This document shows positions 13,001 to 24,300 of a stretch of DNA of 64,000 nucleotides, piece by piece. The stretch lies in contig OX442314.1 of the NCBI GenBank assembly GCA_949358305.1, positions 66,163,369 through 66,227,368 on the forward strand. The letters run 5' to 3'. Every line of letters begins with the position of its first letter. Position 1 is the first letter of the stretch. The DNA comes from Strigamia acuminata (Eukaryota; Arthropoda; Chilopoda; Geophilomorpha; Linotaeniidae). Both the position numbers and the translations under genes were made by a program. Under the pieces are notes generated by a model. It worked only from the letters and a program-made list of their open reading frames with translations. It made no database searches and was not told the DNA's origin.

Positions 13001-15188
13001 CTACTAAGGTTTAAACACTATTTCTGAACATTCAGAGACATTGGACTTGTGGTGTTTCTGCTAAGTCAACTGTGATGAGATCAAAAGTCTATTCTCCCAA
13101 ATCATTGGTTGGATGTTTCTAAAACTTACATTGGAGCCTTCTACTAAGGTTTAAACACTTTTTCTGAACATTCAGAGACATTGGTCTTGTGGTGTTTGTG
13201 CTAAGTCAACTGTGATGAGATGAAAAGTCTATTCTCCCAAATCATTGGTTGGATGTTTCTAAAACTTACATTGGAGCCTTCTACTAAGGTTTAAACACTA
13301 TTTCTGAACATTCAGAGACATTGGACTTGTGGTGTTTGTGCTAAGTCAACTGTGATGAGATCAAAAGTCTATTCTCCCAAATCATTGGTTGGATGTTTCT
13401 AAAACTTACATTGGAGCCTTCTACTAAGGTTTAAACACTATTTCTGAACATTCAGAGACATTGGTGTTTGTGCTAAGTCAACTGCGATCTGAAATGAGCT
13501 CAAAATTTTTTTTTCAAAATTTATTGCTTGGGTGTTGCTAAAACTTACATCTACAAAGGTTTAAACACTATTTATAAACATTCAGACACATTGGTCTTGT
13601 GGTGTTTGTGCTAAGTCAACTGTGATGAGATCAAAAGTCTATTCTCCTAAATCAATGGTTGAATGTTTCTAAAACTTACATTGGAGCCTTCTACTAAGGT
13701 TTAAACACTATTTCTGAACATTCAGAGACATTGGACTTGTGGTGTTTCTGCTAAGTCAACTGTGATGAGATCAAAAGTCTATTCTCCCAAATCATTGGTT
13801 GGATGTTTCTAAAACTTACATTGGAGCCTTCTACTAAGGTTTAAACACTATTTCTGAACATTCAGAGACATTGGACTTGTGGTGTTTCTGCTAAGTCAAC
13901 TGTGATGAGATCAAAAGTCTATTCTCCCAAATCATTGGTTGGATGTTTCTAAAACTTACATTGGAGCCTTCTACTAAGGTTTAAACACTTTTTCTGAACA
14001 TTCAGAGACATTGGTCTTGTGGTGTTTGTGCTAAGTCAACTGTGATGAGATCAAAAGTCTATTCTCCCAAATCATTGGTTGGATGTTTCTAAAACTTACA
14101 TTGGAGCCTTCTACTAAGGTTTAAACACTATTTCTGAACATTCAGAGACATTGGACTTGTGGTGTTTGTGCTAAGTCAACTGTGATGAGATCAAAAGTCT
14201 ATTCTCCCAAATCATTGGTTGGATGTTTCTAAAACTTACATTAGAGCCTTCTACTAAGGTTTAAACACTATTTCTAAACATTCAGAGACATTGGTCTTGT
14301 GGTGTTTGTGCTAAGTCAACTGTGATTAGATCAAAAGTCTATTCTCCCAAATCATTGGTTGGATGTCTCTAAAACTTACATTGGAGCCTTCTACTAAGGT
14401 TTAAACACTATTTCTGAACATTCAGAGACATTGGTCTTGTGGTGTTTGTGCTAAGTCAACTGTGATGAGATCAAAAGTCTATTCTCCCAAATCATTGGTT
14501 GGATGTTTCTAAAACTTACATTGGAGCCTTCTACTAAGGTTTAAACACTATTTCTGAACATTCAGAGACATTGGTCTTGTGGTGTTTGTGCTAAGTCAAC
14601 TGTGATGAGATCAAAAGTCTATTCTCCTAAATCAATGGTTGAATGTTTCTAAAACTTACATTGGAGCCTTCTACTAAGGTTTAAACACTATTTCTGAACA
14701 TTCAAAGACATTGGACTTGTGGTGTTTGTGCTAAGTCAACTGTGATGAGATCAAAAGTCTATTCTCCCAAATCATTGGTTGGATGTTTCTAAAACTTACA
14801 TTGAAGCCTTCTACTAAGGTTTAAACACTATTTCTGAACATTCAGAGACATTGGACTTGTGGTGTTTGTGCTAAGTCAACTGTGATGAGATCAAAAGTCT
14901 ATTCTCCCAAATCATTGGTTGGATGTTTCTAAAACTTACATTGGAGCCTTCTACTAAGGTTTAAACACTATTTCTGAACATTCAGAGACATTGGTGTTTG
15001 TGCTAAGTCAACTGCGATCTGAAATGAGCTCAAAATTTTTTTTTCAAAATTTATTGCTTGGGTGTTGCTAAAACTTACATTTAAGGCTTCTACAAAGGTT
15101 TAAACACTATTTATAAACATTCAGACACATTGGACTTGTGGTGTTTGTGCTAAGTCAACTGTGATGAGATCAAAAGTCTATTCTCCCA
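7030..15188 (+). repeat. 140-bp satellite with higher-order repeats, forward orientation
   Basis: About 58 monomers of the same satellite. A diagnostic monomer containing CATTCAAAGACATTGG lies at 7033, 9821, 12050 and 14699. The spacings of 2788, 2229 and 2649 differ by whole monomers (about 4 and 3). Diverged poly-T monomers (for example near 7320, 8020, 9150, 10110, 11230, 12340, 13460 and 14990) give the same phasing. This is a higher-order repeat of roughly 16-20 monomers shaped by unequal exchange. No gene is seen. Confidence 0.96.
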
Positions 15189-16154
15189 TGTTGCAACTCG
15201 CCACTGCCGTGCTGCGACGAGTTGTAACGCGGTGGGGAATTATTGGCAAATTTCCCATAGGCCTATACTTTGCTTAGCTGAGAGGAGAAGTGAAGTAACT
15301 TGAGTTTCTGCCATGGATCTTGACTGTAGCTGCTCCAGGGAGTTTGGGGTTAAATCTCCCTACTCACACATGTTGGATGTTGAATAAAATAAACCTTTGT
15401 GTAGAAAAATCCAGATAATGCTTTTAATCATTTCAAAACATTAACATGGAGGCAAATTCAACTTAACTACATCTAATTCTTCATAACAAGAGTGTAACAA
15501 CTTCATAACAACAACAATTCTATAGCAACAACAAATTCATGAGGCACCTAGTGACTAAATTCATAAATAACATAAGTTAAAGCTTGCATTGTGCCTCATA
15601 ATAGAGATAAAATCAACTAAAATTAACAGAAATCATTGGAAAGAATTATAACAAATAGAATAGGAATAAACTTAACTAAATATGCAAATAACGCATCTAA
15701 AGCAAGTCAAATACACTGTAAAAATGCATTAATTGCAATCCATTACAAAATTAACAATTCCTTCTTTTCCAATGCACCTTTAAAGCAACTCAGATGCTTC
15801 AAACCCGTCATTCCGCCTTCACAACTGAACTGGGAACAGGACAAGACTTAGAAATAGGTAAACATAGCATGAAAACATTGGAAAACAAGACTAAAAATTC
15901 CTAAACCTTGACCTTGTCATTCTAAGAGATAAAATACCTAACAAACATTGTCTTTACTGAAAATTGGCACACAAAAAAGACATGTAAAATTCCTATTACA
16001 ACAGAAAAAGATTAGATATTTGCTAAATAAATAATACAATTATAAGACCGAAATTAGTAACTCTTCTTTACATTTTCGAACACATAAAATCAAACTACTA
16101 TCAAATTGACGAGCAGTTGTGGTCTCTCTTTCCTCCTTTCTGTTGCTCGAAACA
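15189..16154 (-). repeat. TK element copy 1, 3' LTR
   Basis: 966 bp. In sense it starts TGTTTCGAGCAA, 11 of 12 bases like the BEL LTR start, and ends with the 10-base palindrome TGTTGCAACA. An inverted repeat, GTTGCAACTCG against CGAGTTGTAAC, lies at the same end. A 71-codon AT-rich open frame (15636-15851) lies inside and is not considered a gene. Confidence 0.94.
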
Positions 16155-16247
16155 GAGATTGCCGCCGAAAAGAAAAGAAGGTGAAGAAGAACCTCTTAGC
16201 AATCTGAAAACTTCTCATCCACCTAGGATCAGCTCCCTAATGACTCC

Positions 16248-19235
16248 TTAAGGTAAGCGCAATTTTTTGCGGATCAAACTGGCCACCCATGGAGGTAATC
16301 TTCGATTCAAAATCGCTAAACTTAAATGTGCCGCTCCATTAATTAGCTTTCTCTTGACTTCTATAGAATTGATTGATTTCTGAAAACAGGTACGACACGT
16401 TGGCTTGTATCTCTCTTCTCCTCCCACAACCTGAACTTGCGTTTCACCCGATATTCGTTTGGTGAACGACGCTTGGTTTCCACAAAAGTGGCATTTGGCA
16501 TGAAGTTTGACAATAGTTTCCGCTAGTGGAATGAGATTAGATACTGCCTTGAATTCCTGTCTCTTAAAATCACCATTTAAAGCGGCAATTATTACATTCT
16601 TTCCTTCGTTCGCCATTTTGTCGGAAAACGAATCGATGTCTCCGAAAAATTGCCCTTCGTCGATACCTATCGTCTTGACCGACTCCGCAATTTTCTTGAT
16701 TTCCTGTAACGACGCGACCCGAACCGCTGGACGTCGTTGTCCGGTGTGGCTAACCATTTCATCTTTACTATATCTAACGTCTGTCAAATGCTTAACAAGC
16801 AGGCAAGAATTTTCTTCTTCATTTCGGATTACATTAAGTAAAGCAGTAGTTTTTCCAGAAAACATTGGGCCAATTACTAAATGTATATTTCCCGTGGCCT
16901 TTGTGACTGCATTTGATCTTCTGTGCGAATTGGTGAGTTTCTTGCGACTCCATTTCAATATCTTCCTCCATTTACTTAAACCCTTTTCTTCATCTTTTTT
17001 GAAATTTTTCGGAAATTCTCCTTTCTTTTCCGTAGACTCCAGTGTGTCAGGACTCTGAGAAATCGCCATCTTGCCCGACCTTATCCCTTTAAACGTCCGC
17101 TTTCCATCCATTTCCAATTCGATGGGGACGTCAGGACGCCTTACCTCCAGCTCGCTAGAGCGGCTCGCGGCAAAACGAGAAGCGATGACGCCTTTTGCTC
17201 GTACTCCACCCTTTTCGCTTTTCTCGTCGGGCATTGATGTGGAATTCGCCTGTCCAAACCCGCCTTTGTCCTTTTTTGAAGTGTTGAAAGTCATCTTCTT
17301 TCCAGAATCGATCGCCATACACGATACATCTCCCAGTGAGATATCGTCTTTGTAGATGGAAGGCTCTTTTGAGTTAATTTGTCCGTTTAAAATCCATCCA
17401 AAAACTGTTTTCATCATTCCTAATTCTGGACTAATTCTCTTCGTTCCCGCTTGAATTATTTTCCACCATGCTCCGCTTCCGATCAAGACATCTACCTCAT
17501 CTGACACGGAGGGATGTGGTTCTGCCATCTCAAGATTAAACGACTTGATTTGTTGCAGCGTCTGGTGATCTACCACTCCCTTTATATTGGGAAGTGTGTC
17601 GGTATCAAGAGCAAATACAGACACTTTCTGCTTGTCGTGACGAGACTGCAACTCGAATCTAAACACGTCATGAGTTGTAGGAACTGGTTCCTTGTTCAGC
17701 AGACACTGGGTCATGGTGTGATACGTCTCAATCTTGTTTAGGTGTAATTTCTTTGCTAACCGCTTCGTAATATATGAACGATGACTACCCGGATCGAGTA
17801 ATCCACGAACTGGGATTGTTTCGCCACTCTTTCGGACGAACAATGCTGTGAAAACCATTAGCTGGACGTCACTTGAGACCGACAACGAGACGTTGGCGGA
17901 GACGTTCTCTTCTTTGGTATCAGTTGGCTTTTCCGCATGACCTCTGTTACAAATTGAAGAATGGTGTCGACCACCGCATGATCGGCAACAAAATTTTACA
18001 GGGCAGTTACCCACTGTATGGCTTGGTCTCAGGCAATTAAAGCATAGACGTTTTCGCTTAACGATGTCGTATTTCTCCGAAACTTCCAGATTTGCGTCGC
18101 AATTATTGTTGAAATGATCTCCTTCACAGAAGGCACAGATCAATTTCCGGACTGGACCTGATTTTGGTTTGAATGATTCTTTCGTATTGGACCCGAATGA
18201 CGTATTTTGCGCAACCGCGCAAGATGACATGGTCCCTCGTAATTCTTCTTTTTGCTCTCTAGTTGCTGGTTTCTCACTTTTCTTGGTGACTTTCTGACTG
18301 GTAAATACGCTATCGTCTGATAATTCTGCTACTCTGACTTCGCTTGCTACAAATTCGAGAAATAAATTAACGTTTTCTACGTTTCCTTTGTAAATCCTAT
18401 GAAATCGTCTTCCCAATTCCGGTGGAAACTTCCGCAATAATTCCGGGATTAGAAATAATCCAGTAGTCGTAACTGGGAACTTCAACTGTTCTAATGTTCG
18501 GAAAGCACCGGTGAGGGACGTCAATAGAGATTTTACTGGCTTGATTGGGTACAAATCTTTAACTGCTTCAGCTTCACGAATTTTCCTCGCCAGAGCGTTC
18601 TTTTGGGCTACTTCCGACCCAAAAAGTCCTTCTAAGCTACTAAGTGCCATTAAATACGAATCGTTAGTAAGTGGGTACGACTTGATTGCCACTTCCGCTT
18701 CCCCGATACAACTTGATTTCAGGTATTGAAGTTTTTCGACGTTCGATAACTCGGCATCGGCGTCAACTGTGGTTGAAAACATATCCATGAAGCTCTTATA
18801 CTCCATCGGATTCCCGTCAAATTTCTGAAGAGTCAGCTTTGGAAGCTTTGTAGTCTTCCGTGATATGATTGATGAGTTGTTCAGAAATCCCGAATTCATT
18901 AACGTATTGCCGCCTGGATGGGCCCCAAACTTGTCCTGCATCTGCTTCGAAAACTTTGTCCTTTGCTTAAGAAGATTGACCTTTGTCCTAATGTCTTCAA
19001 GACGTCTCAAACCAAGCAGGTAATCTGAACGTTCTATTTTGTCTTTAAAGACAGCGAGCTCATCAATAAGGTCACTCAACTGCGCATCTATTGTTGCGTG
19101 GAGAGCTTCAAGCTCACCCCCGTCGAGAACGTTTGCAGATGTCAAGAGCAGATCCTCTGCTCCTTGGGCCTTGGCTTGCCATTGTGTTTCTTTCTCTTCC
19201 GCTGCTTCCGCGGTCAATCCAGCTGCAGTTGCCAT
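16248..19235 (-). CDS. Gag-protease-thymidine kinase fusion polyprotein (copy 1)
   Basis: 995 residues from ATG 19233-19235 to TAA. Residues 1-125 are mainly helical. Residues about 130-300 resemble the DUF1759 Gag region of BEL/Pao elements. Three zinc knuckles follow: C367-C370-H374-C379, C398-C401-H406-C411 and C417-C420-H424-C429. Residues about 445-620 match the DUF1758 retropepsin-like region, with catalytic-type DPGS at 481-484. A basic linker spans 620-780. Residues 782-955 are a complete type II thymidine kinase: P-loop GPMFSGKTT at 789-797, the DEGQFF motif at 859-864 with the expected catalytic Glu860, the FTKR lasso at 924-927, and structural zinc cysteines 915, 918, 947 and 950. 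That enzyme family phosphorylates thymidine to dTMP. No RT or integrase follows. The frame is intact and intronless. That the enzyme supports reverse transcription where dTTP is scarce is inference. Confidence 0.95.
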   Translation of the reverse strand: MATAAGLTAEAAEEKETQWQAKAQGAEDLLLTSANVLDGGELEALHATIDAQLSDLIDELAVFKDKIERSDYLLGLRRLEDIRTKVNLLKQRTKFSKQMQDKFGAHPGGNTLMNSGFLNNSSIISRKTTKLPKLTLQKFDGNPMEYKSFMDMFSTTVDADAELSNVEKLQYLKSSCIGEAEVAIKSYPLTNDSYLMALSSLEGLFGSEVAQKNALARKIREAEAVKDLYPIKPVKSLLTSLTGAFRTLEQLKFPVTTTGLFLIPELLRKFPPELGRRFHRIYKGNVENVNLFLEFVASEVRVAELSDDSVFTSQKVTKKSEKPATREQKEELRGTMSSCAVAQNTSFGSNTKESFKPKSGPVRKLICAFCEGDHFNNNCDANLEVSEKYDIVKRKRLCFNCLRPSHTVGNCPVKFCCRSCGGRHHSSICNRGHAEKPTDTKEENVSANVSLSVSSDVQLMVFTALFVRKSGETIPVRGLLDPGSHRSYITKRLAKKLHLNKIETYHTMTQCLLNKEPVPTTHDVFRFELQSRHDKQKVSVFALDTDTLPNIKGVVDHQTLQQIKSFNLEMAEPHPSVSDEVDVLIGSGAWWKIIQAGTKRISPELGMMKTVFGWILNGQINSKEPSIYKDDISLGDVSCMAIDSGKKMTFNTSKKDKGGFGQANSTSMPDEKSEKGGVRAKGVIASRFAASRSSELEVRRPDVPIELEMDGKRTFKGIRSGKMAISQSPDTLESTEKKGEFPKNFKKDEEKGLSKWRKILKWSRKKLTNSHRRSNAVTKATGNIHLVIGPMFSGKTTALLNVIRNEEENSCLLVKHLTDVRYSKDEMVSHTGQRRPAVRVASLQEIKKIAESVKTIGIDEGQFFGDIDSFSDKMANEGKNVIIAALNGDFKRQEFKAVSNLIPLAETIVKLHAKCHFCGNQASFTKRISGETQVQVVGGEERYKPTCRTCFQKSINSIEVKRKLINGAAHLSLAILNRRLPPWVASLIRKKLRLP

Positions 19236-19562
19236 TTATTCTCGAGAAAGAGAGAATGAGAATAAAAATTCTATTCAACAACTCAATCACTGCTAATTAA
19301 ATCCCCACGAATATTCTCCGAACTTCACAGACTCTTACTTATACTTGCTTAACGTTAATTCAAATGCGGTGTGCAAATGAAAAACGACCTCGAAATAAAA
19401 TGCTAAACTCAACTCCGAAATGCCACAGACAATCTGACTTGACACACTATACGTAATACACTGGGACGGAATTATTGACCGCACAAATAAACTTATCCGC
19501 ATAAATATCTTGATAATTCCCCCAAAATGCACTTAGTTCGAAATTAATAATTAATATCTAAC

Positions 19563-19800
19563 CGCACAACCGAGATAAATAGTTATCTTTTACAATAACA
19601 CTGCACAAAGGAGATAAATAGTTATATTTTACAATAACCCCGCACAAAGAGATAAATAGTTATATTTTACAATAACCCCGCACAAAAAGAGATAATAGCT
19701 ATAGTTTATAATAGCGCTGCACAAAAGAGATAATTAGCTATCATATACAATAGCTCCGCACTTAAGAGATAATAACTTGATGTTTAAAATTATTGACATA
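19563..19800 (-). repeat. Tandem hairpin array in TK leader (copy 1)
   Basis: Six tandem units of about 38-40 bases lie 330-570 bases upstream of the start codon. In five, an 8-base loop is enclosed by a 5-bp stem: GTTAT with ATAAC in three units, GCTAT with ATAGC in two. The T-A to C-G change occurs on both arms together, which is a compensatory change. A sixth unit pairs AATAA with TTATT over a longer loop. This points to a selected RNA structure in the genomic RNA leader, such as a packaging, export or translation element; the role is not known. Confidence 0.7.
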
Positions 19801-19964
19801 AAAAACCCCTTTTAAACTCCCCAAACACAGCTCGAAATTGGCAGAAACTTCCTTGAAAAATCAGATAAAGAATTAATTTAAATAAATATAATTCTTAAAT
19901 TCTAACAGCAATTGAGTTAAAATTAATCTTGTTCTTTATCATCAGCAGATGAACTTGAAGATTG

Positions 19965-19977
19965 ACATTGCGTTGTG
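19965..19977 (-). promoter_or_regulatory. Shared 13-base leader motif (TK copy 1)
   Basis: Reads CACAACGCAATGT in sense, about 430 bases from the 5' LTR edge. It is identical to the motif in element A and both BEL elements. A short upstream frame happens to cross it here, but the reading frame differs in the other families, so it probably acts as nucleic acid. Confidence 0.6.
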
Positions 19978-20179
19978 TTTCTCAAATTGTTGACCAGGAA
20001 ATCGCTTGCTTGTCTCCTTATGTTGACCGCCACAGTAGAAAGACTCCGAACTCGTTACACTTGACATAAAATCCACTGACGAATCAACTCCCTGACGCCT
20101 GCGAAGGACGACACAGCACAAACACACTTCTGTCGCAATTGGCGACAATAATCCAGTGGAAATAAATCGAAAAACGCGT

Positions 20180-20310
20180 CGCCACACACTTCACACCACG
20201 AAAATCGGCACCACACACTGCTTACTGCGAACTAGATGCCACACACTGCTCACTGTGAAGTCGGGAACACACACGCATCTCACTATGAAATCGATGTCAC
20301 ACACCTGGCT
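20180..20310 (-). repeat. Imperfect tandem repeats beside the primer-binding site
   Basis: About four imperfect units of 28-36 bases built on CCACACACTG-CACTGTGAA-like sequence lie between the primer-binding site and the leader motif. Copies occur in all three TK elements. They may fold, but no compensatory changes were identified. Confidence 0.5.
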
Positions 20311-20385
20311 AAAAATGCAATGACATGCACTGTAATCCACTGGAAAAACTGGACGAAAATCCTGGTTGGCAACAACAAAATCCTT

Positions 20386-20399
20386 GGGTCACGGTACCA
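20386..20399 (-). promoter_or_regulatory. Primer-binding site, TK copy 1
   Basis: In sense TGGTACCGTGACCC, four bases after the LTR end, inside the shared context TTTGGTNCCGTGA. It is complementary to a tRNA 3' end ending in ACGGTACCA. The primer tRNA species was not identified. Confidence 0.75.
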
Positions 20400-20403
20400 A
20401 AAA

Positions 20404-21369
20404 TGTTGCAACTCGCCACTGCCGTGCTGCGACGAGTTGTAACGCGGTGGGGAATTATTGGCAAATTTCCCATAGGCCTATACTTTGCTTAGCTGAGAGG
20501 AGAAGTGAAGTAACTTGAGTTTCTGCCATGGATCTTGACTGTAGCTGCTCCAGGGAGTTTGGGGTTAAATCTCCCTACTCACACATGTTGGATGTTGAAT
20601 AAAATAAACCTTTGTGTAGAAAAATCCAGATAATGCTTTTAATCATTTCAAAACATTAACATGGAGGCAAATTCAACTTAACTACATCTAATTCTTCATA
20701 ACAAGAGTGTAACAACTTCATAACAACAACAATTCTATAGCAACAACAAATTCATGAGGCACCTAGTGACTAAATTCATAAATAACATAAGTTAAAGCTT
20801 GCATTGTGCCTCATAATAGAGATAAAATCAACTAAAATTAACAGAAATCATTGGAAAGAATTATAACAAATAGAATAGGAATAAACTTAACTAAATATGC
20901 AAATAACGCATCTAAAGCAAGTCAAATACACTGTAAAAATGCATTAATTGCAATCCATTACAAAATTAACAATTCCTTCTTTTCCAATGCACCTTTAAAG
21001 CAACTCAGATGCTTCAAACCCGTCATTCCGCCTTCACAACTGAACTGGGAACAGGACAAGACTTAGAAATAGGTAAACATAGCATGAAAACATTGGAAAA
21101 CAAGACTAAAAATTCCTAAACCTTGACCTTGTCATTCTAAGAGATAAAATACCTAACAAACATTGTCTTTACTGAAAATTGGCACACAAAAAAGACATGT
21201 AAAATTCCTATTACAACAGAAAAAGATTAGATATTTGCTAAATAAATAATACAATTATAAGACCGAAATTAGTAACTCTTCTTTACATTTTCGAACACAT
21301 AAAATCAAACTACTATCAAATTGACGAGCAGTTGTGGTCTCTCTTTCCTCCTTTCTGTTGCTCGAAACA
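20404..21369 (-). repeat. TK element copy 1, 5' LTR
   Basis: 966 bp, reading the same as 15189-16154. It is the presumed promoter-bearing LTR for minus-strand transcription. It is followed on the right by the CCCA duplication and uninterrupted satellite. Confidence 0.94.
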
Positions 21370-24300
21370 CCCAAATCATTGGTTGGATGTTTCTAAAACT
21401 TACATTGGAGCCTTCTACTAAGGTTTAAACACTATTTCTGAACATTCAGAGACATTGGTCTTGTGGTGTTTGTGCTAAGTCAACTGTGATGAGATCAAAA
21501 GTCTATTCTCCCAAATCATTGGTTGGATGTTTCTAAAATTTACATTGGAGCCTTCTACTAAGGTTTAAACACTATTTCTGAACATTCAAAGACATTGGAC
21601 TTGTGGTGTTTGTGCTAAGTCAACTGTGATGAGATCAAAAGTCTATTCTCCCAAATCATTGGTTGGATGTTTCTAAAACTTACATTGAAGCCTTCTACTA
21701 AGGTTTAAACACTATTTCTGAACATTCAGAGACATTGGACTTGTGGTGTTTGTGCTAAGTCAACTGTGATGAGATCAAAAGTCTATTCTCCCAAATCATT
21801 GGTTGGATGTTTCTAAAACTTACATTGGAGCCTTCTACTAAGGTTTAAACACTATTTCTGAACATTCAGAGACATTGGTGTTTGTGCTAAGTCAACTGCG
21901 ATCTGAAATGAGCTCAAAATTTTTTTTTCAAAATTTATTGCTTGGGTGTTGCTAAAACTTACATTTAAGGCTTCTACAAAGGTTTAAACACTATTTATAA
22001 ACATTCAGACACATTGGACTTGTGGTGTTTGTGCTAAGTCAACTGTGATGAGATCAAAAGTCTATTCTCCCAAATCATTGGTTGGATGTTTCTAAAACTT
22101 ACATTGGAGCCTTCTACTAAGGTTTAAACACTATTTCTGAACATTCAGAGACATTGGTCTTGTGGTGTTTGTGCTAAGTCAACTGTGATGAGATCAAAAG
22201 TCTATTCTCCTAAATCAATGGTTGAATGTTTCTAAAACTTACATTGGAGCCTTCTACTAAGGTTTAAACACTATTTCTGAACATTCAGAGACATTGGACT
22301 TGTGGTGTTTCTGCTAAGTCAACTGTGATGAGATCAAAAGTCTATTCTCCCAAATCATTGGTTAGATGTTTCTAAAACTTACATTGGAGCCTTCTACTAA
22401 GGTTTAAACACTATTTCTGAACATTCAGAGACATTGGTCTTGTGGTGTTTGTGCTAAGTCAACTGTGATGAGATCAAAAGTCTATTTTCCTAAATCAATG
22501 GTTGAATGTTTCTAAAACTTACATTGGAGCCTTCTACTAAGGTTTAAACACTATTTCTGAACATTCAGAGACATTGGACTTGTGGTGTTTCTGCTAAGTC
22601 AACTGTGATGAGATCAAAAGTCTATTCTCCCAAATCATTGGTTGGATGTTTCTAAAACTTACATTGGAGCCTTCTACTAAGGTTTAAACACTTTTTCTGA
22701 ACATTCAGAGACATTGGTCTTGTGGTGTTTGTGCTAAGTCAACTGTGATGAGATGAAAAGTCTATTCTCCCAAATCATTGGTTGGATGTTTCTAAAACTT
22801 ACATTGGAGCCTTCTACTAAGGTTTAAACACTATTTCTGAACATTCAGAGACATTGGACTTGTGGTGTTTGTGCTAAGTCAACTGTGATGAGATCAAAAG
22901 TCTATTCTCCCAAATCATTGGTTGGATGTTTCTAAAACTTACATTGGAGCCTTCTACTAAGGTTTAAACACTATTTCTGAACATTCAGAGACATTGGTGT
23001 TTGTGCTAAGTCAACTGCGATCTGAAATGAGCTCAAAATTTTTTTTTCAAAATTTATTGCTTGGGTGTTGCTAAAACTTACATCTACAAAGGTTTAAACA
23101 CTATTTATAAACATTCAGACACATTGGTCTTGTGGTGTTTGTGCTAAGTCAACTGTGATGAGATCAAAAGTCTATTCTCCTAAATCAATGGTTGAATGTT
23201 TCTAAAACTTACATTGGAGCCTTCTACTAAGGTTTAAACACTATTTCTGAACATTCAGAGACATTGGACTTGTGGTGTTTCTGCTAAGTCAACTGTGATG
23301 AGATCAAAAGTCTATTCTCCCAAATCATTGGTTGGATGTTTCTAAAACTTACATTGGAGCCTTCTACTAAGGTTTAAACACTATTTCTGAACATTCAGAG
23401 ACATTGGACTTGTGGTGTTTCTGCTAAGTCAACTGTGATGAGATCAAAAGTCTATTCTCCCAAATCATTGGTTGGATGTTTCTAAAACTTACATTGGAGC
23501 CTTCTACTAAGGTTTAAACACTTTTTCTGAACATTCAGAGACATTGGTCTTGTGGTGTTTGTGCTAAGTCAACTGTGATGAGATCAAAAGTCTATTCTCC
23601 CAAATCATTGGTTGGATGTTTCTAAAACTTACATTGGAGCCTTCTACTAAGGTTTAAACACTATTTCTGAACATTCAGAGACATTGGACTTGTGGTGTTT
23701 GTGCTAAGTCAACTGTGATGAGATCAAAAGTCTATTCTCCCAAATCATTGGTTGGATGTTTCTAAAACTTACATTGGAGCCTTCTACTAAGGTTTAAACA
23801 CTATTTCTGAACATTCAGAGACATTGGTGTTTGTGCTAAGTCAACTGCGATCTGAAATGAGCTCAAAATTTTTTTTTCAAAATTTATTGCTTGGGTGTTG
23901 CTAAAACTTACATCTACAAAGGTTTAAACACTATTTATAAACATTCAGACACATTGGACTTGTGGTGTTTGTGCTAAGTCAACTGTGATGAGATCAAAAG
24001 TCTATTCTCCCAAATCATTGGTTGGATGTTTCTAAAACTTACATTAGAGCCTTCTACTAAGGTTTAAACACTATTTCTAAACATTCAGAGACATTGGTCT
24101 TGTGGTGTTTGTGCTAAGTCAACTGTGATTAGATCAAAAGTCTATTCTCCCAAATCATTGGTTGGATGTCTCTAAAACTTACATTGGAGCCTTCTACTAA
24201 GGTTTAAACACTATTTCTGAACATTCAGAGACATTGGTCTTGTGGTGTTTGTGCTAAGTCAACTGTGATGAGATCAAAAGTCTATTCTCCCAAATCATTG

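Larger units (their letters stand above)
15189..21369 (-). mobile_element. TK element copy 1: BEL-related Gag-protease-thymidine kinase retrotransposon
   Basis: A complete 6181-bp element with two 966-bp LTRs (15189-16154 and 20404-21369) that read the same. The flanking duplication is CCCA (15185-15188 and 21370-21373), which restores the satellite sequence exactly. The primer-binding site at 20386-20399 and the single long ORF both put the sense direction on the minus strand. RT, RNase H and integrase are absent, so it needs enzymes in trans. The intact ORF and matching LTRs indicate recent transposition. The whole unit, with flanking satellite, is repeated 9803 bases to the right. Confidence 0.95.

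Noticed and set aside
15636-15851. 71-codon frame repeated at 20851, 25439, 49469 and 54674
   Set aside because: It lies inside the TK LTRs and is AT-rich. It repeats only because the LTR does, and no domain or conserved coding pattern is visible.
16500-16900. Thymidine kinase segment as a separate viral integration or contamination
   Set aside because: It is in frame with Gag-protease in three copies, including two lineages bounded by LTRs and target duplications, so it is an integral part of the element. Its ultimate origin, host or DNA virus, remains open.
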